A stretch of DNA of 64,000 bases from the NCBI GenBank assembly GCA_900466005.1, contig UEGQ01000008.1, forward strand, positions 124,001-188,000, written 5' to 3'. This document shows, piece after piece, positions 30,076-40,897 of the stretch. The translations under genes were made by a program, and so were the position numbers. Source of the DNA: Hyphomicrobiales bacterium. GTDB taxonomy: Bacteria > Pseudomonadota > Alphaproteobacteria > Rhizobiales > Rhizobiaceae. The notes beneath the pieces were generated by a model, which saw nothing but the letters and a program-made list of their open reading frames with translations, was not told where the DNA came from and made no database searches. Within the stretch, counting starts at the first letter, position 1. Every line of letters begins with the position of its first letter.

Positions 30076-31269
30076 ATGACACAGTCCCGGGCGACCAAGC
30101 TTTTCCTCGCCGGAACCTTCCTGACCTCTCTTTCCGGCCATGCCTGGGCGCTGGACGGTCAGGACCTGCTCAAGAAGATCAATGCCGCCTATGCAAGCGG
30201 CAGCGCGACGATTTCGGCCGAGTCGGTCGAGGTGGATGGCAGCGACGTCGTCCTCAAGGGCGCCAAATTCACGACGCTCGGCGAGAACCAGTCGAGCGTC
30301 AACCTCGGTGACCTGACGCTGACGAACGTCTCCGAGGAAGATGGCGGGGCCTATTCCATCGAGCGCATCGACTTTCCTCCGGTCAATTTCACCGAAGAGA
30401 AGTCGTCCGTGACGATCGACGACCTCTACCTCGCCGGCATCTGGGTGCCCGCCAGCACCGAAGGCAACGATCTCTCCTCGATGATGCTCTACGAAGAGGC
30501 CCATAGCGGCCCGATCAAGGTCGTCGTCGACGGCAAGGAAGTGTTCTCGATGGCCGAGGCGAGCGGCACGCTCGATGTCGCCGAGGACGAGGCGTCGATG
30601 AGCTTCGAGGCCGACATCACCGGCATCAAGGCCGATCTCGCCTCGGTCGAGGACGCCGAGAGCAAGGAAGCCATCGAAGCCCTCAATCTGAAGACGATCG
30701 ACGGCGAAGTCACCATGAAAGGCAGCTGGGAGCTCGCCACCGGCACGATCAAGGTCGAGGAATACGCCTTCGACTTCGCCAATGTCGGCATGCTGAACCT
30801 AGCCTTCAGCGTCTCCGGTTACACCATGGACCTCGTCAAGCAGTTGCAGGAGACCGCGCGCACGATGCAGTCCCAGCCGCAGAACGAGCAGGCGCAGCAG
30901 GCCGCCGGCCTCGCCATGCTCGGGCTGATGCAGCAGATGTCGTTCAACAATGCCGAAATCCGCTTCGAGGATGACGGCATCACCAGCCGCGGCCTGGAAT
31001 TCGCCGGCAAGCAGCAGGGCACGTCCGGCGCGGAAATGGCGCAGATGGTGAAGGCCATGGTGCCGATCATGCTCGGCCAGGCCAATCTCGGCGCCTTCGC
31101 CAACGAAGTCTCCGCAGCCGTCAACAGCTATATCGATGATCCGAAGAGCCTGACGATCTCCGCCACGCCGGAAAAGGCCGTGCCCTTCCCGATGATCATG
31201 GGTGCGGCCATGGGGGCTCCGGATACGCTGCCGAAGGTGCTCGGCGCCAAGGTGACGGCGAACGACTGA
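30076..31269 (+). CDS. Secreted protein of unknown function
   Basis: A 397-residue protein with a signal peptide (AXA-like cleavage after GHAWA, about residue 24) and a mature part without cysteines or membrane helices. It is rich in acidic residues and beta-forming segments such as ISAESVEVDGSDVVLKG and KTIDGEVTMKGSWELATG. A Gln-rich helical stretch (residues about 255-290) interrupts it. The ATG at 30076 has AGAGGA upstream; an ATG ten codons earlier is not preferred. I do not recognise the family; the repeated strand pattern suggests a periplasmic or outer-membrane-associated protein. Confidence 0.75.
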   Translation: MTQSRATKLFLAGTFLTSLSGHAWALDGQDLLKKINAAYASGSATISAESVEVDGSDVVLKGAKFTTLGENQSSVNLGDLTLTNVSEEDGGAYSIERIDFPPVNFTEEKSSVTIDDLYLAGIWVPASTEGNDLSSMMLYEEAHSGPIKVVVDGKEVFSMAEASGTLDVAEDEASMSFEADITGIKADLASVEDAESKEAIEALNLKTIDGEVTMKGSWELATGTIKVEEYAFDFANVGMLNLAFSVSGYTMDLVKQLQETARTMQSQPQNEQAQQAAGLAMLGLMQQMSFNNAEIRFEDDGITSRGLEFAGKQQGTSGAEMAQMVKAMVPIMLGQANLGAFANEVSAAVNSYIDDPKSLTISATPEKAVPFPMIMGAAMGAPDTLPKVLGAKVTAND

Positions 31270-31300
31270 CGAACCGTTTCGCCAAATCATTTGTTACTCT

Positions 31301-31330
31301 CGAAAGGGCGCGGCTTGCCGCGCCCTTTCG
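31301..31330 (+). terminator. Strong hairpin after the secreted-protein gene
   Basis: Perfect 13-bp inverted repeat CGAAAGGGCGCGG/CCGCGCCCTTTCG around CTTG, 31 bases after the stop. No T-run follows on plus, so it may be a terminator of low U content or an mRNA-stabilising hairpin. It separates this gene from the P450 gene. Confidence 0.7.
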
Positions 31331-31427
31331 TCACAGCTAGTGGTACTTTCAGCGCCGTGCGATTGACGATCTAGCCCGTCCCGTCAATCCTTGGTTGCCC
31401 ACCGACAACCATGGAATCTATCGCGCG

Positions 31428-32837
31428 ATGTTTGCCTGGCGCCCACGACCGGTCGAAATCACCGAAAAACTGAACGACACCTCGTTCGAACCCGCGCACG
31501 CCGCCTATTACGACGGCAAGAGCGGCGACTGGCTGCGGCTCCTCTTGCAGGCCCGCGTCGATTTTCTGTCGATCTGGCGCCCCGCCGACTTCACCGAGCG
31601 GGTGACGGCCACCCGCGTGCTCGGCCGGCAGATCGTGCTCGTCAACGCGCCGGACCTGATCCGCCAGGTCGTGGTGAAGCGCCACGAGAACTATGAACGC
31701 AAGAGCCCGCAGATGCGCCGGGCTCTCGAATACCTGCTCGGCGACGGCCTCTTCATTTCCGACGGCGAAACCTGGAAGCAGCGGCGCGCACTCGTCAACG
31801 ACATCGTCCACACCAACCGTGTGCCGAGCTTCGGGCCGGTGATGGAGAAGACCGCCGGCGAGCTCATCGAACGCTGGAACAGCATGCCGGACGGGGCAAG
31901 CGTCAACGTCCTGCACGAGATGGCGGGACTGACGGCGGAGATCATCTCCCGCAGCGTCTTCGGCAACAATCTCGGCAAGGAGAGCGCCGACGCCGTCACC
32001 GATAGCTTCACGAGCTACCAGTCGCTGATCGACTCCATCAATCTCGGCTATTTCATCGGCTTCGACGAAGGTCTGCCGGTGCTGCGCACGCCCTCGCTCC
32101 GTCGGTCCGTCAAGCGCATCCACCACATCATCGACAAGGTGGTCGAGGACCATCTCGCCGGACGCGGCGACCACAACTCCATGGTCGAACTGCTGATCCG
32201 CCGGCAGGAGCGCAGCCCCGAACTGAAGCTCGACCTCGTCGCACTGCGCAACGAGGCGGCAACGATCTTCATGGCCGGCCATGAGACCACCGCCGCGACG
32301 CTCACCTGGGCCTGGTACCTGCTGTCCCGCGCCGGCTGGGCGGAACAGGCCGTGCATGAGGAGATCGACCGCGTCTGCGGCGATCGCACGCCGACCATCG
32401 ACGACGTGCCGAAGCTCGACTATTGCCGGGCGGTGATCGAGGAAACGCTGAGACTCTATCCGCCGGTACCGATCCTCGCCCGCCAGACCAAGCAGGCCGA
32501 CACGATCGGCGACATGCCGATCGAACCAGCGTCGCTCGTTCTCATTGTGCCGTGGCTCCTGCACCGGACACCGAGCCTCTTCGAGGACCCGCATCTCTTC
32601 CGGCCCGAGCGCTTCCTCGGCGACCGCCGGCCGGTGCCTTACAGCTACATTCCGTTCGCGAGCGGCCCGCGCGTCTGCCCCGGCATGAATTTCGGCCTCA
32701 CCGAGGCGATCCTCTGCCTTGCGGTCCTCGCCCAGCGTTTCCGTGTGCGGGTCGATGCCGGCCACAAAGTGGAGCCGCTCTGCCGCCTCACGCTGCGCCC
32801 GAAGGGCGGGCTGCCGGTGACGCTGCATCGACGCTGA
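31428..32837 (+). CDS. Cytochrome P450
   Basis: Heme monooxygenase of about 469 residues, soluble. The I-helix oxygen motif is AGHETTAATL, the K-helix ExxR is EETLR, the meander has FRPERFL, and the heme-binding loop is FASGPRVCPG with the Cys ligand. The ATG at 31428 is my choice; a TTG at 31395 would add 11 residues, and neither has a strong ribosome binding site. No redox partner lies nearby. The next gene, an LpxL-like acyltransferase, starts 12 bases after the stop, so a lipid or fatty-acyl substrate is a reasonable inference. Confidence 0.93.
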   Translation: MFAWRPRPVEITEKLNDTSFEPAHAAYYDGKSGDWLRLLLQARVDFLSIWRPADFTERVTATRVLGRQIVLVNAPDLIRQVVVKRHENYERKSPQMRRALEYLLGDGLFISDGETWKQRRALVNDIVHTNRVPSFGPVMEKTAGELIERWNSMPDGASVNVLHEMAGLTAEIISRSVFGNNLGKESADAVTDSFTSYQSLIDSINLGYFIGFDEGLPVLRTPSLRRSVKRIHHIIDKVVEDHLAGRGDHNSMVELLIRRQERSPELKLDLVALRNEAATIFMAGHETTAATLTWAWYLLSRAGWAEQAVHEEIDRVCGDRTPTIDDVPKLDYCRAVIEETLRLYPPVPILARQTKQADTIGDMPIEPASLVLIVPWLLHRTPSLFEDPHLFRPERFLGDRRPVPYSYIPFASGPRVCPGMNFGLTEAILCLAVLAQRFRVRVDAGHKVEPLCRLTLRPKGGLPVTLHRR

Positions 32838-32849
32838 AGGAGGTCGACA

Positions 32850-33857
32850 ATGGCAACGGACGACAAGGCGCCGGATATGAAGGCGGCCAAGCGCAAGGCC
32901 TGGGTCTATGCCGAGGAACAGCGGCCCGCATTCGCTGACTGGCTCGCCGGCGGCGACCGGCGCAAGCGCTTTGTCCGCTACTGGTTTTCGGACAATGTCT
33001 GGAACCTCCTGCACCTCGCCGGGCATTTCGGGCTGAAGCTGCTGCCTATGGATGCATGTTCGGCCTTCGGTGCGCGGCTCGGCGTCTTTGCCATCCCGCG
33101 CTTCCACAAGGTGGCGGAGAAGAGAACCCGCGCGACCATTGCGGCGCTCTGCCCGCACCTCGGCCCTGCGGAGCAGGAGGCACTGTTCATCGAGAATTGC
33201 CGCGCGCAGGGGCGAATCATGACCGAGTTTTCGGTCGTAAACCGTCTTGCGAAACATCCCGAGCGCATCGAGGTCCACAACATGGAGTGGGTGCTCGACG
33301 CCGCCAAACGCGGCCCGGTCATCTTCGTGGGCATGCACCTCGGCAACTGGGAGATCGGGCCGATCGTGCTGCAACGTGCGGGCCTCGTTCCCTACATCAA
33401 TTACACGCCACCACCTGGCCGCGCCAAGGCGTGGATCTCGGAACGCGTCCGGCGCAAGAACGGATTGAACTTCCTGCCTCCTGGGCTCCAGGGCATCCGC
33501 CCTGCCGTCAGTGCACTGAAGAAAGGCGGCATCGTCTCTGCCTTCTGCGACGAGGGCGTCGGTGGCAAGCTGCGCGGGCCCCTCTTCGGCCGCAAGCCGC
33601 ATCTGGAAGGCAATCTCGCCATGACCGTGCGGCTGGCGCGCATGACCGGCGCGACGATCTGCCCATGGTACAATCTGCGCACCGACGGCTTCCGCTTCGA
33701 GGCGTATGCACTACCGCCGATCGTGCTGCCGCCGGAGGAGAAGAACGGCGCCCGCCTGATGGAGGACATCCAGTTGCTGAACGACGCGATCGAACCGGTG
33801 ATCCGCGAGCACCTGGACCAGTGGTTCTTCCTCGACAACGCCTTGCCTAAGAGCTGA
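32850..33857 (+). CDS. LpxL/HtrB-like lysophospholipid/lipid A acyltransferase family protein
   Basis: A 335-residue acyltransferase of the LpxL/HtrB branch of the LABLAT superfamily, probably at the inner membrane. The catalytic HX4E motif is in GMHLGNWEIGP, followed by KAWISERVRRKNGL, VSALKKGGIVSAFCDEG (glycine/acidic block) and GRKPHLEGNLAMTVRLARMTGA. It starts unusually with about 30 polar residues. A good AAGGAGG site precedes the ATG. It is a close partner of the P450 gene. Whether it acts on lipid A, ornithine lipids or another lipid is unknown. Confidence 0.85.
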   Translation: MATDDKAPDMKAAKRKAWVYAEEQRPAFADWLAGGDRRKRFVRYWFSDNVWNLLHLAGHFGLKLLPMDACSAFGARLGVFAIPRFHKVAEKRTRATIAALCPHLGPAEQEALFIENCRAQGRIMTEFSVVNRLAKHPERIEVHNMEWVLDAAKRGPVIFVGMHLGNWEIGPIVLQRAGLVPYINYTPPPGRAKAWISERVRRKNGLNFLPPGLQGIRPAVSALKKGGIVSAFCDEGVGGKLRGPLFGRKPHLEGNLAMTVRLARMTGATICPWYNLRTDGFRFEAYALPPIVLPPEEKNGARLMEDIQLLNDAIEPVIREHLDQWFFLDNALPKS

Positions 33858-33871
33858 TACGCAGAACAGAA

Positions 33872-33903
33872 AAGGCCCCGAAAGCAAGAGCTTCCGGGGC
33901 CTT
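33872..33903 (+). terminator. Bidirectional terminator between the acyltransferase and aspS
   Basis: Inverted repeat AAGGCCCCG-AAAGC/GCTT-CCGGGGCCTT with one mismatch and loop AAGA. It is flanked by A-rich sequence before and CTTCATT after, between convergent genes, and may stop transcription from both sides. Confidence 0.88.
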
Positions 33904-33926
33904 CTTCATTCCGGCAGGAAACCGGT

Positions 33927-35717
<1,791 letters not shown>

Positions 35718-35938
35718 TTTGCTAAATCCTGGACTTGGGCGCCGGCAAGAAAGGCGAAAAAGCGCCCCGAACTGCCGAGAGAAAATCGGGCGGAAAAGCG
35801 CACGTGCTGTCTGATTTGTCAAGGCTGGAGCAGATATGGTCGCTATTTCGGCTATAACGGCAGAAGCGGCTGGTCTAGATATGGCATCCTGTCTCGGCAG
35901 CGACTCAAAGACGGCAACGCCAATCCGCTCAGGCCCTC

Positions 35939-37174
35939 ATGAACGATATCCGTCCCCTCATTCCCCTGCTGATTACAGCCGGCATCCTCATCGGGGGCAA
36001 CGGCCTGCAAGGCACGTTCATTTCGCTGAGGGCGCTCCAGGAGGGGTTTCCGACCTCCACCATCGGGGTGATCGGCACCGGCTACAATATCGGCTTCGCG
36101 ATCGGCTGTATCTACGTTACCCGCATCATCCGTTCGATCGGCCATATCCGCACCTTTTCGGCGCTCGCCGCGATCGCATCCGCCGCCTCGATTTCGATGC
36201 TGCTCGCGATCAACCCGGCGTCGTGGTTCGCGATGCGGCTCCTGCAGGGCCTCTGCTTCGCCGGCCTCTTCGCCGTGGTCGAAAGCTGGCTGAACGCCCG
36301 CGTCACCAATGCCACGCGCGCCCGCACGCTCTCCGTCTACCGTTTCGTCGACCTCGGCTCGGTGACGCTCGCGCAATACCTGATCCCGGCTGTCGGTATC
36401 AGCGGCTTCGAGCTCTTCGCGATCGTCTCGATGGCGCTCACCCTTTCGCTCGTGCCGATCTCGTTTGCCGACCGATCGAGCCCGGAAGCACCGGAAGCGG
36501 TGCGCTTCGATCTGAAACTGCTCTGGAAGGTCTCGCCGCTCGCGACCGTCGGCTGCATCGTCGTCGGGCTCACCAATTCGACCTTCCGTTCACTCGGGCC
36601 GGTCTATGCCGACGGCATCGGCTTTTCCGTAACCTCGATCGCCACCTTCATGAGCCTCGGCATCTTCGCGGGCGTCGTGCTGCAATATCCGCTCGGTCAC
36701 TATTCCGACAAGCTCGACCGCCGGCGAATCATCCTGGTTGCCACCTTCGGCGCCTTCGCGGCCGGGCTCTTCATCACCTTCGTCGCAGGCTCGAACGAAC
36801 TGCTGAATTACATCGGCATCTTCATCTTCGGCGCCTTCGCGATGCCGCTCTATTCGCTGTGCTCGGCACATGCCAACGACCACGCGGCACCCGGCCAGCA
36901 TGCGCTCGTTTCGGCCGGTACGCTGTTCTTCTGGTCGGCCGGCGCCGTGGTCGGGCCTCTTTTCGCCTCGTTCATGCTCGACCACTTCGGGCCGCAGGCG
37001 CTCTTCATCTACACGACCGTCGTGCTCGGTGTCTTCATGGTCTACACGCTGCTCAGGATGACCGTCCGCGAAGGGGTGCCGGCCACCGCGCGGCGGCCGC
37101 GCTTCCGCAACCTCCTGCGCACCTCGACCTTCTTCAGCAAGCTTGCGGCGCCACCTTCCGAAAAACAGGACTGA
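35939..37174 (+). CDS. MFS transporter (YcaD-like)
   Basis: A 411-residue major-facilitator protein with about twelve helices. SIGHIRTFSALAAIAS and a central RSSPEAPEAVRFD loop separate the halves, and PLGHYSDKLDRRRIIL matches the loop 8-9 MFS motif. The FAGLFAVVESWLNARVTN segment is typical of the YcaD-type group. Substrate unknown. It is divergent from aspS with about 220 bases between the starts. Confidence 0.85.
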   Translation: MNDIRPLIPLLITAGILIGGNGLQGTFISLRALQEGFPTSTIGVIGTGYNIGFAIGCIYVTRIIRSIGHIRTFSALAAIASAASISMLLAINPASWFAMRLLQGLCFAGLFAVVESWLNARVTNATRARTLSVYRFVDLGSVTLAQYLIPAVGISGFELFAIVSMALTLSLVPISFADRSSPEAPEAVRFDLKLLWKVSPLATVGCIVVGLTNSTFRSLGPVYADGIGFSVTSIATFMSLGIFAGVVLQYPLGHYSDKLDRRRIILVATFGAFAAGLFITFVAGSNELLNYIGIFIFGAFAMPLYSLCSAHANDHAAPGQHALVSAGTLFFWSAGAVVGPLFASFMLDHFGPQALFIYTTVVLGVFMVYTLLRMTVREGVPATARRPRFRNLLRTSTFFSKLAAPPSEKQD

Positions 37175-37261
37175 CTGCGGCAGTTTGACGGCCGAAGCCG
37201 TATTGATGAATTTTACTCTCAACTTTAAAAGGGAGACATCTTCATCCGTATGGTAACCTGA

Positions 37262-38674
37262 ATGCTCCCGCTGACCCGCCGCAATCTCCTCAAGGCCGCC
37301 GCTGTCGGCGGCGCCTATACCTCGGGCGTCGCGCTTGCACCCGGCATCACCCGCGCACTCGCCGGTGCGACGACCGACCCGCTGCTGCTCGAAGCCTACG
37401 AGCTGACGGCGATGATCGACGGCAAGGCCCCGAGCAAGGACGTGATGAGCTACCGAACGTCCGCTTCGCCGGCGGATGTAGCGCCGCCGGTTCTCAGGGC
37501 GCGCCGCGGCGAGCCGTTCTCCGTGCGCTTCGAGAACCGCCTGCAGGAGCCGACGACGGTGCACTGGCACGGGCTGCGGATCGCAAACGCCATGGACGGC
37601 GTTCCTTTCCTGACCCAGCCTTACGTCTATCCCGGTGACGGCTTCGATTACACCTTCACGCCGCCGGATGCCGGCACCTTCTGGTACCACCCCCACTGCA
37701 ACACGCTCACCCAAATCGGCCGCGGGCTTGCCGGCATGTTCGTCGTCGAGGACCCGAACGATCCCGTGTTCGACGGCGAGATCGCGCTCAACCTGCGCGA
37801 CTGGCGGCTCGGCGGCAATTCGCAGTTCATCGAGCAGTTCAAGGCGCGCGACGCGGCCAAGGCCGGCACCTTCGGCACGGTCCGCACCGCCAACTGGCAG
37901 GTGGAGCCGCGCTACGACGCGCCGGCCGGCGGTCTCGTCCGGCTTCGTCTCCTCGCCTCCGACGTGACGCGCATCTTCAACCTGAAGCTCACCGGAGCGG
38001 ACGCGGTAATCGTTGCGATCGACGGTCAGCCGGTGCCCTCGATCATGCCGCTCGACATGGCGGTCGTCTCGCCCGGCCAGCGGCTCGATCTCGTCCTGCG
38101 CATGCCCGATGACGAAGGCGCGACGGTGACGATCGAAGACGTCCGGCCATCGACGCCGAAGACGGTCGCGCGGCTTAGGGCCGTCGGCACATCGCTCAAG
38201 CGGAGTCTCGGCGATGTGCCGCCGCTTGCCGCCAATCCGCAAGCCGAGCCCGATCTTTCCACGGCGACCGAGGTGCCGCTGATCCTCAGCGCCACCGCCG
38301 AACAGGCGGCGAAGGATTCGATCTGCGGCTCCCTCGGCTATTCCTTCTGGGCGATCAACAAGGTGCCCTATCCCGGCGACAGCGCCGATCCGATGGCGCC
38401 GCTTGCGGAAATGAAGCGCGGCGGGACCTATGTCTTCAATCTCGAAAACGTCACGCCGCACGCCCATCCGATCCACCTGCACGGGATGAACTTCAAGGTG
38501 ATCTCCTCTTCGACACGCAAGGTCCTGCCGCTCGTCTCCGACACCTATCTCGTGCTTCCCGACGAGAAGGTGCGACTCGCCGTCGTCGCCGACAATCCGG
38601 GCGACTGGGTGCTCCACTGCCACATCATCGAGCACCAGAAGACGGGTATGACGAGTTTCGTGCGGGTGGTATAG
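37262..38674 (+). CDS. Multicopper oxidase, Tat-exported
   Basis: A 470-residue periplasmic multicopper oxidase. The leader TRRNLLKAAAVGG is a twin-arginine signal. All four copper motifs are present: HWHGLR, WYHPHCNT, HPIHLHGM and HCHIIEHQKTGM, the last with the T1 cysteine, histidine and methionine. The start is fixed because an in-frame stop immediately precedes the ATG. No copper-sensing or resistance gene lies next to it. Substrate (Cu+, Fe2+ or phenols) is not evident. The family resembles CueO/CumA-type enzymes. Confidence 0.92.
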   Translation: MLPLTRRNLLKAAAVGGAYTSGVALAPGITRALAGATTDPLLLEAYELTAMIDGKAPSKDVMSYRTSASPADVAPPVLRARRGEPFSVRFENRLQEPTTVHWHGLRIANAMDGVPFLTQPYVYPGDGFDYTFTPPDAGTFWYHPHCNTLTQIGRGLAGMFVVEDPNDPVFDGEIALNLRDWRLGGNSQFIEQFKARDAAKAGTFGTVRTANWQVEPRYDAPAGGLVRLRLLASDVTRIFNLKLTGADAVIVAIDGQPVPSIMPLDMAVVSPGQRLDLVLRMPDDEGATVTIEDVRPSTPKTVARLRAVGTSLKRSLGDVPPLAANPQAEPDLSTATEVPLILSATAEQAAKDSICGSLGYSFWAINKVPYPGDSADPMAPLAEMKRGGTYVFNLENVTPHAHPIHLHGMNFKVISSSTRKVLPLVSDTYLVLPDEKVRLAVVADNPGDWVLHCHIIEHQKTGMTSFVRVV

Positions 38675-38708
38675 CGGGTTACCCGCCCTCCCCGACCGGA
38701 GCCGTTCC

Positions 38709-39593
38709 ATGTCGTCGCTCACCGACACCCTTCGCATCCACGAACCCTATCCCGGCCTCTTCGCCTATTATGACGGACGGATCGCAGGCGTGCGGCTCTG
38801 GTCGGCGGAGCGCAACTGGGTCGATGACGGGGCCTACTCCCTCGGAGTCGCCAGTTTCTCGATCGTCTCCGGCCGGGAAGCCGTCGTCTACGACACCCAC
38901 ATCTCGCTTGACCATGCCCGCGCGATTCGCGCGCATCTCCTTGGCCTCGGCGTCGAGACGATCCGCGTCGTGCTCAGCCACTGGCATACCGACCACATCG
39001 CCGGCAATGCGGCCTTTGCCGATTGCGAGATCATCGCCAACCGTCTGACCCACGAGGCGATGGTCGCAAACCGGGACGCGCTCGCCGCAAAAAAACCGCC
39101 GATCGCGCCGCTCGTCCTTCCGACGCACCTTTTCGAGGACGAGTTCGCGCTCGACCTTGCAGGGCTCGAACTTCGGCTGATGCGCTTCGACATCCACAGC
39201 GCCGACGGCACCGTGATCCTCATTCCCACTCTCGGCGTGCTGCTTGCCGGCGACACGCTGGAGGACACCATCACCTACATTTCCGAACCCGAGCACACAC
39301 GCACCCACATCGCCGAGCTCGACCGGCTGGCAGCCCTACCCTTCCGCCGCATCCTGCCGAACCACGGCGCCGAGGCGGTGATCGCCGCCGGCGGTTACGA
39401 GGCCGGCCTCATTGCCGCGACCAAGGCCTATCTCGAACGCCTTCTTTCCCGTCTCGACGATCCGGCGATCGACACAGAACCGCTCTCCGCCTTCGTCGCG
39501 CCGGAGATCGAAGAGGGCTGGATCGGCTATTTTGCCCCATACGAAGAGGTGCACCGGGAGAACATCGCGGCCCTGCGCAAGGTGGCGCGCTGA
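38709..39593 (+). CDS. MBL-fold metallo-hydrolase
   Basis: A 294-residue metallo-beta-lactamase-fold hydrolase. The metal-binding motif is LSHWHTDHIAGN; GVLLAGDTLED and RILPNHGAE supply further ligands. No signal peptide, so it is probably cytoplasmic. It follows the multicopper oxidase by 34 bases on the same strand. Substrate unknown; the sequence does not resolve lactonase, glyoxalase II or arylsulfatase-like activity. Confidence 0.88.
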   Translation: MSSLTDTLRIHEPYPGLFAYYDGRIAGVRLWSAERNWVDDGAYSLGVASFSIVSGREAVVYDTHISLDHARAIRAHLLGLGVETIRVVLSHWHTDHIAGNAAFADCEIIANRLTHEAMVANRDALAAKKPPIAPLVLPTHLFEDEFALDLAGLELRLMRFDIHSADGTVILIPTLGVLLAGDTLEDTITYISEPEHTRTHIAELDRLAALPFRRILPNHGAEAVIAAGGYEAGLIAATKAYLERLLSRLDDPAIDTEPLSAFVAPEIEEGWIGYFAPYEEVHRENIAALRKVAR

Positions 39594-39727
39594 TCCTCTC
39601 CTGTCGTTTTGCCGCGTCACTTCGCCCGGAAATGATGCCGTGGCGTCCGGAACCGGCCGTTCATATTGACATCGCGGGGCGAACGCGGAAGGAAGGTGGA
39701 TCGAAATTCCATTAAGACCGAGACGAC

Positions 39728-40873
39728 ATGATCGAAACGACCGCTGCCCTCGAGGAAGCCTGCAAACAGCTCGCCAAGTCCGACTTCATCACCATCGACA
39801 CCGAATTCCTGCGTGAATCCACGTTCTGGCCGGAACTCTGTCTGATCCAGATGGCGAGCCCGGACCTCGAAGTGATCGTCGATCCGCTCGCCAAGGGTAT
39901 CGATCTCGCCCCCTTCTTCGCGCTGATGGCCGACAGCTCCGTCGTCAAGGTGTTCCACGCCGCCCGGCAGGACATCGAGATCATCTTCCACCTCGGCAAT
40001 CTTATTCCGCATCCGATCTTCGACACGCAAGTTGCGGCGATGGTCTGCGGCTTCGGGGATTCCGTTTCCTACGACCAGCTCGTGCAGAAGGTGAAGAACG
40101 TCCACATCGACAAGACGTCGCGCTTCACCGACTGGAGCCGTCGCCCGCTTTCCGACAAGCAGCTTGAATACGCGCTCGCCGACGTCACGCATCTGCGCGA
40201 CGTCTACCTGAAGCTCAAGGAGGAGCTTGAACGCGAGGGCCGCGCCGGCTGGCTCACCGAGGAGATGAACATCCTCGAATCGCGGGAAACCTACGACCTG
40301 CACCCGGACGATGCCTGGCAGCGGCTGAAGATGCGGCTCCGGAAGCCGCAGGAGCTCGCGGTCATCAAGTATGTCGCCGCCTGGCGCGAGCGCGAAGCCC
40401 GCAACCGCAACGTCCCGCGCTCCCGCGTGCTGAAGGACGACGCGATCTACGAGATCGCCCAGCAGCAGCCCAAGGACGCCGAGGCGCTCGGACGGCTGCG
40501 CACCATTCCGAAGGGCTGGGAACGCTCCAGCGCGGGTGCGGCGATCATCGAGGCAGTGAATGAGGCACTCGCCCTGCCGAAGGCGGACATGCCCCATGTG
40601 CATCGTCACGCTCACGCACCCGACGGGGCCGCTGCCTCGGTCGAGCTTCTCAAGGTGCTCCTGCGACTCACCTCGGAAAAGCACGGCGTCGCCGCGAAGG
40701 TCATCGCCAACAGCGAGGACCTGGAAAGGATCGCCGCGGAGGGCGACAAGGCCGATGTCGGCGCGATGCACGGCTGGCGCCGCGAACTCTTCGGCGACCT
40801 CGCCCTGAAGCTGATCGCCGGCAAGGTGGCGCTGCGCTTCGTCGACAAGCGGGTCGAGGCCGAGGAAATCTGA
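39728..40873 (+). CDS. rnd: Ribonuclease D
   Basis: A 381-residue 3'-5' exoribonuclease for tRNA maturation. The DEDDy exonuclease domain has FITIDTEFLRE, FHAARQDIEII and YALADVTHLRDVY (Exo III Tyr). A HRDC domain follows at about residues 210-285 (AVIKYVAAWREREARNRN). The usual alphaproteobacterial length and start. It precedes the Rsm22-type gene by 24 bases. Confidence 0.95.
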   Translation: MIETTAALEEACKQLAKSDFITIDTEFLRESTFWPELCLIQMASPDLEVIVDPLAKGIDLAPFFALMADSSVVKVFHAARQDIEIIFHLGNLIPHPIFDTQVAAMVCGFGDSVSYDQLVQKVKNVHIDKTSRFTDWSRRPLSDKQLEYALADVTHLRDVYLKLKEELEREGRAGWLTEEMNILESRETYDLHPDDAWQRLKMRLRKPQELAVIKYVAAWREREARNRNVPRSRVLKDDAIYEIAQQQPKDAEALGRLRTIPKGWERSSAGAAIIEAVNEALALPKADMPHVHRHAHAPDGAAASVELLKVLLRLTSEKHGVAAKVIANSEDLERIAAEGDKADVGAMHGWRRELFGDLALKLIAGKVALRFVDKRVEAEEI

Positions 40874-40897
40874 GGCGGAGCTGGCGCTGACGACATC

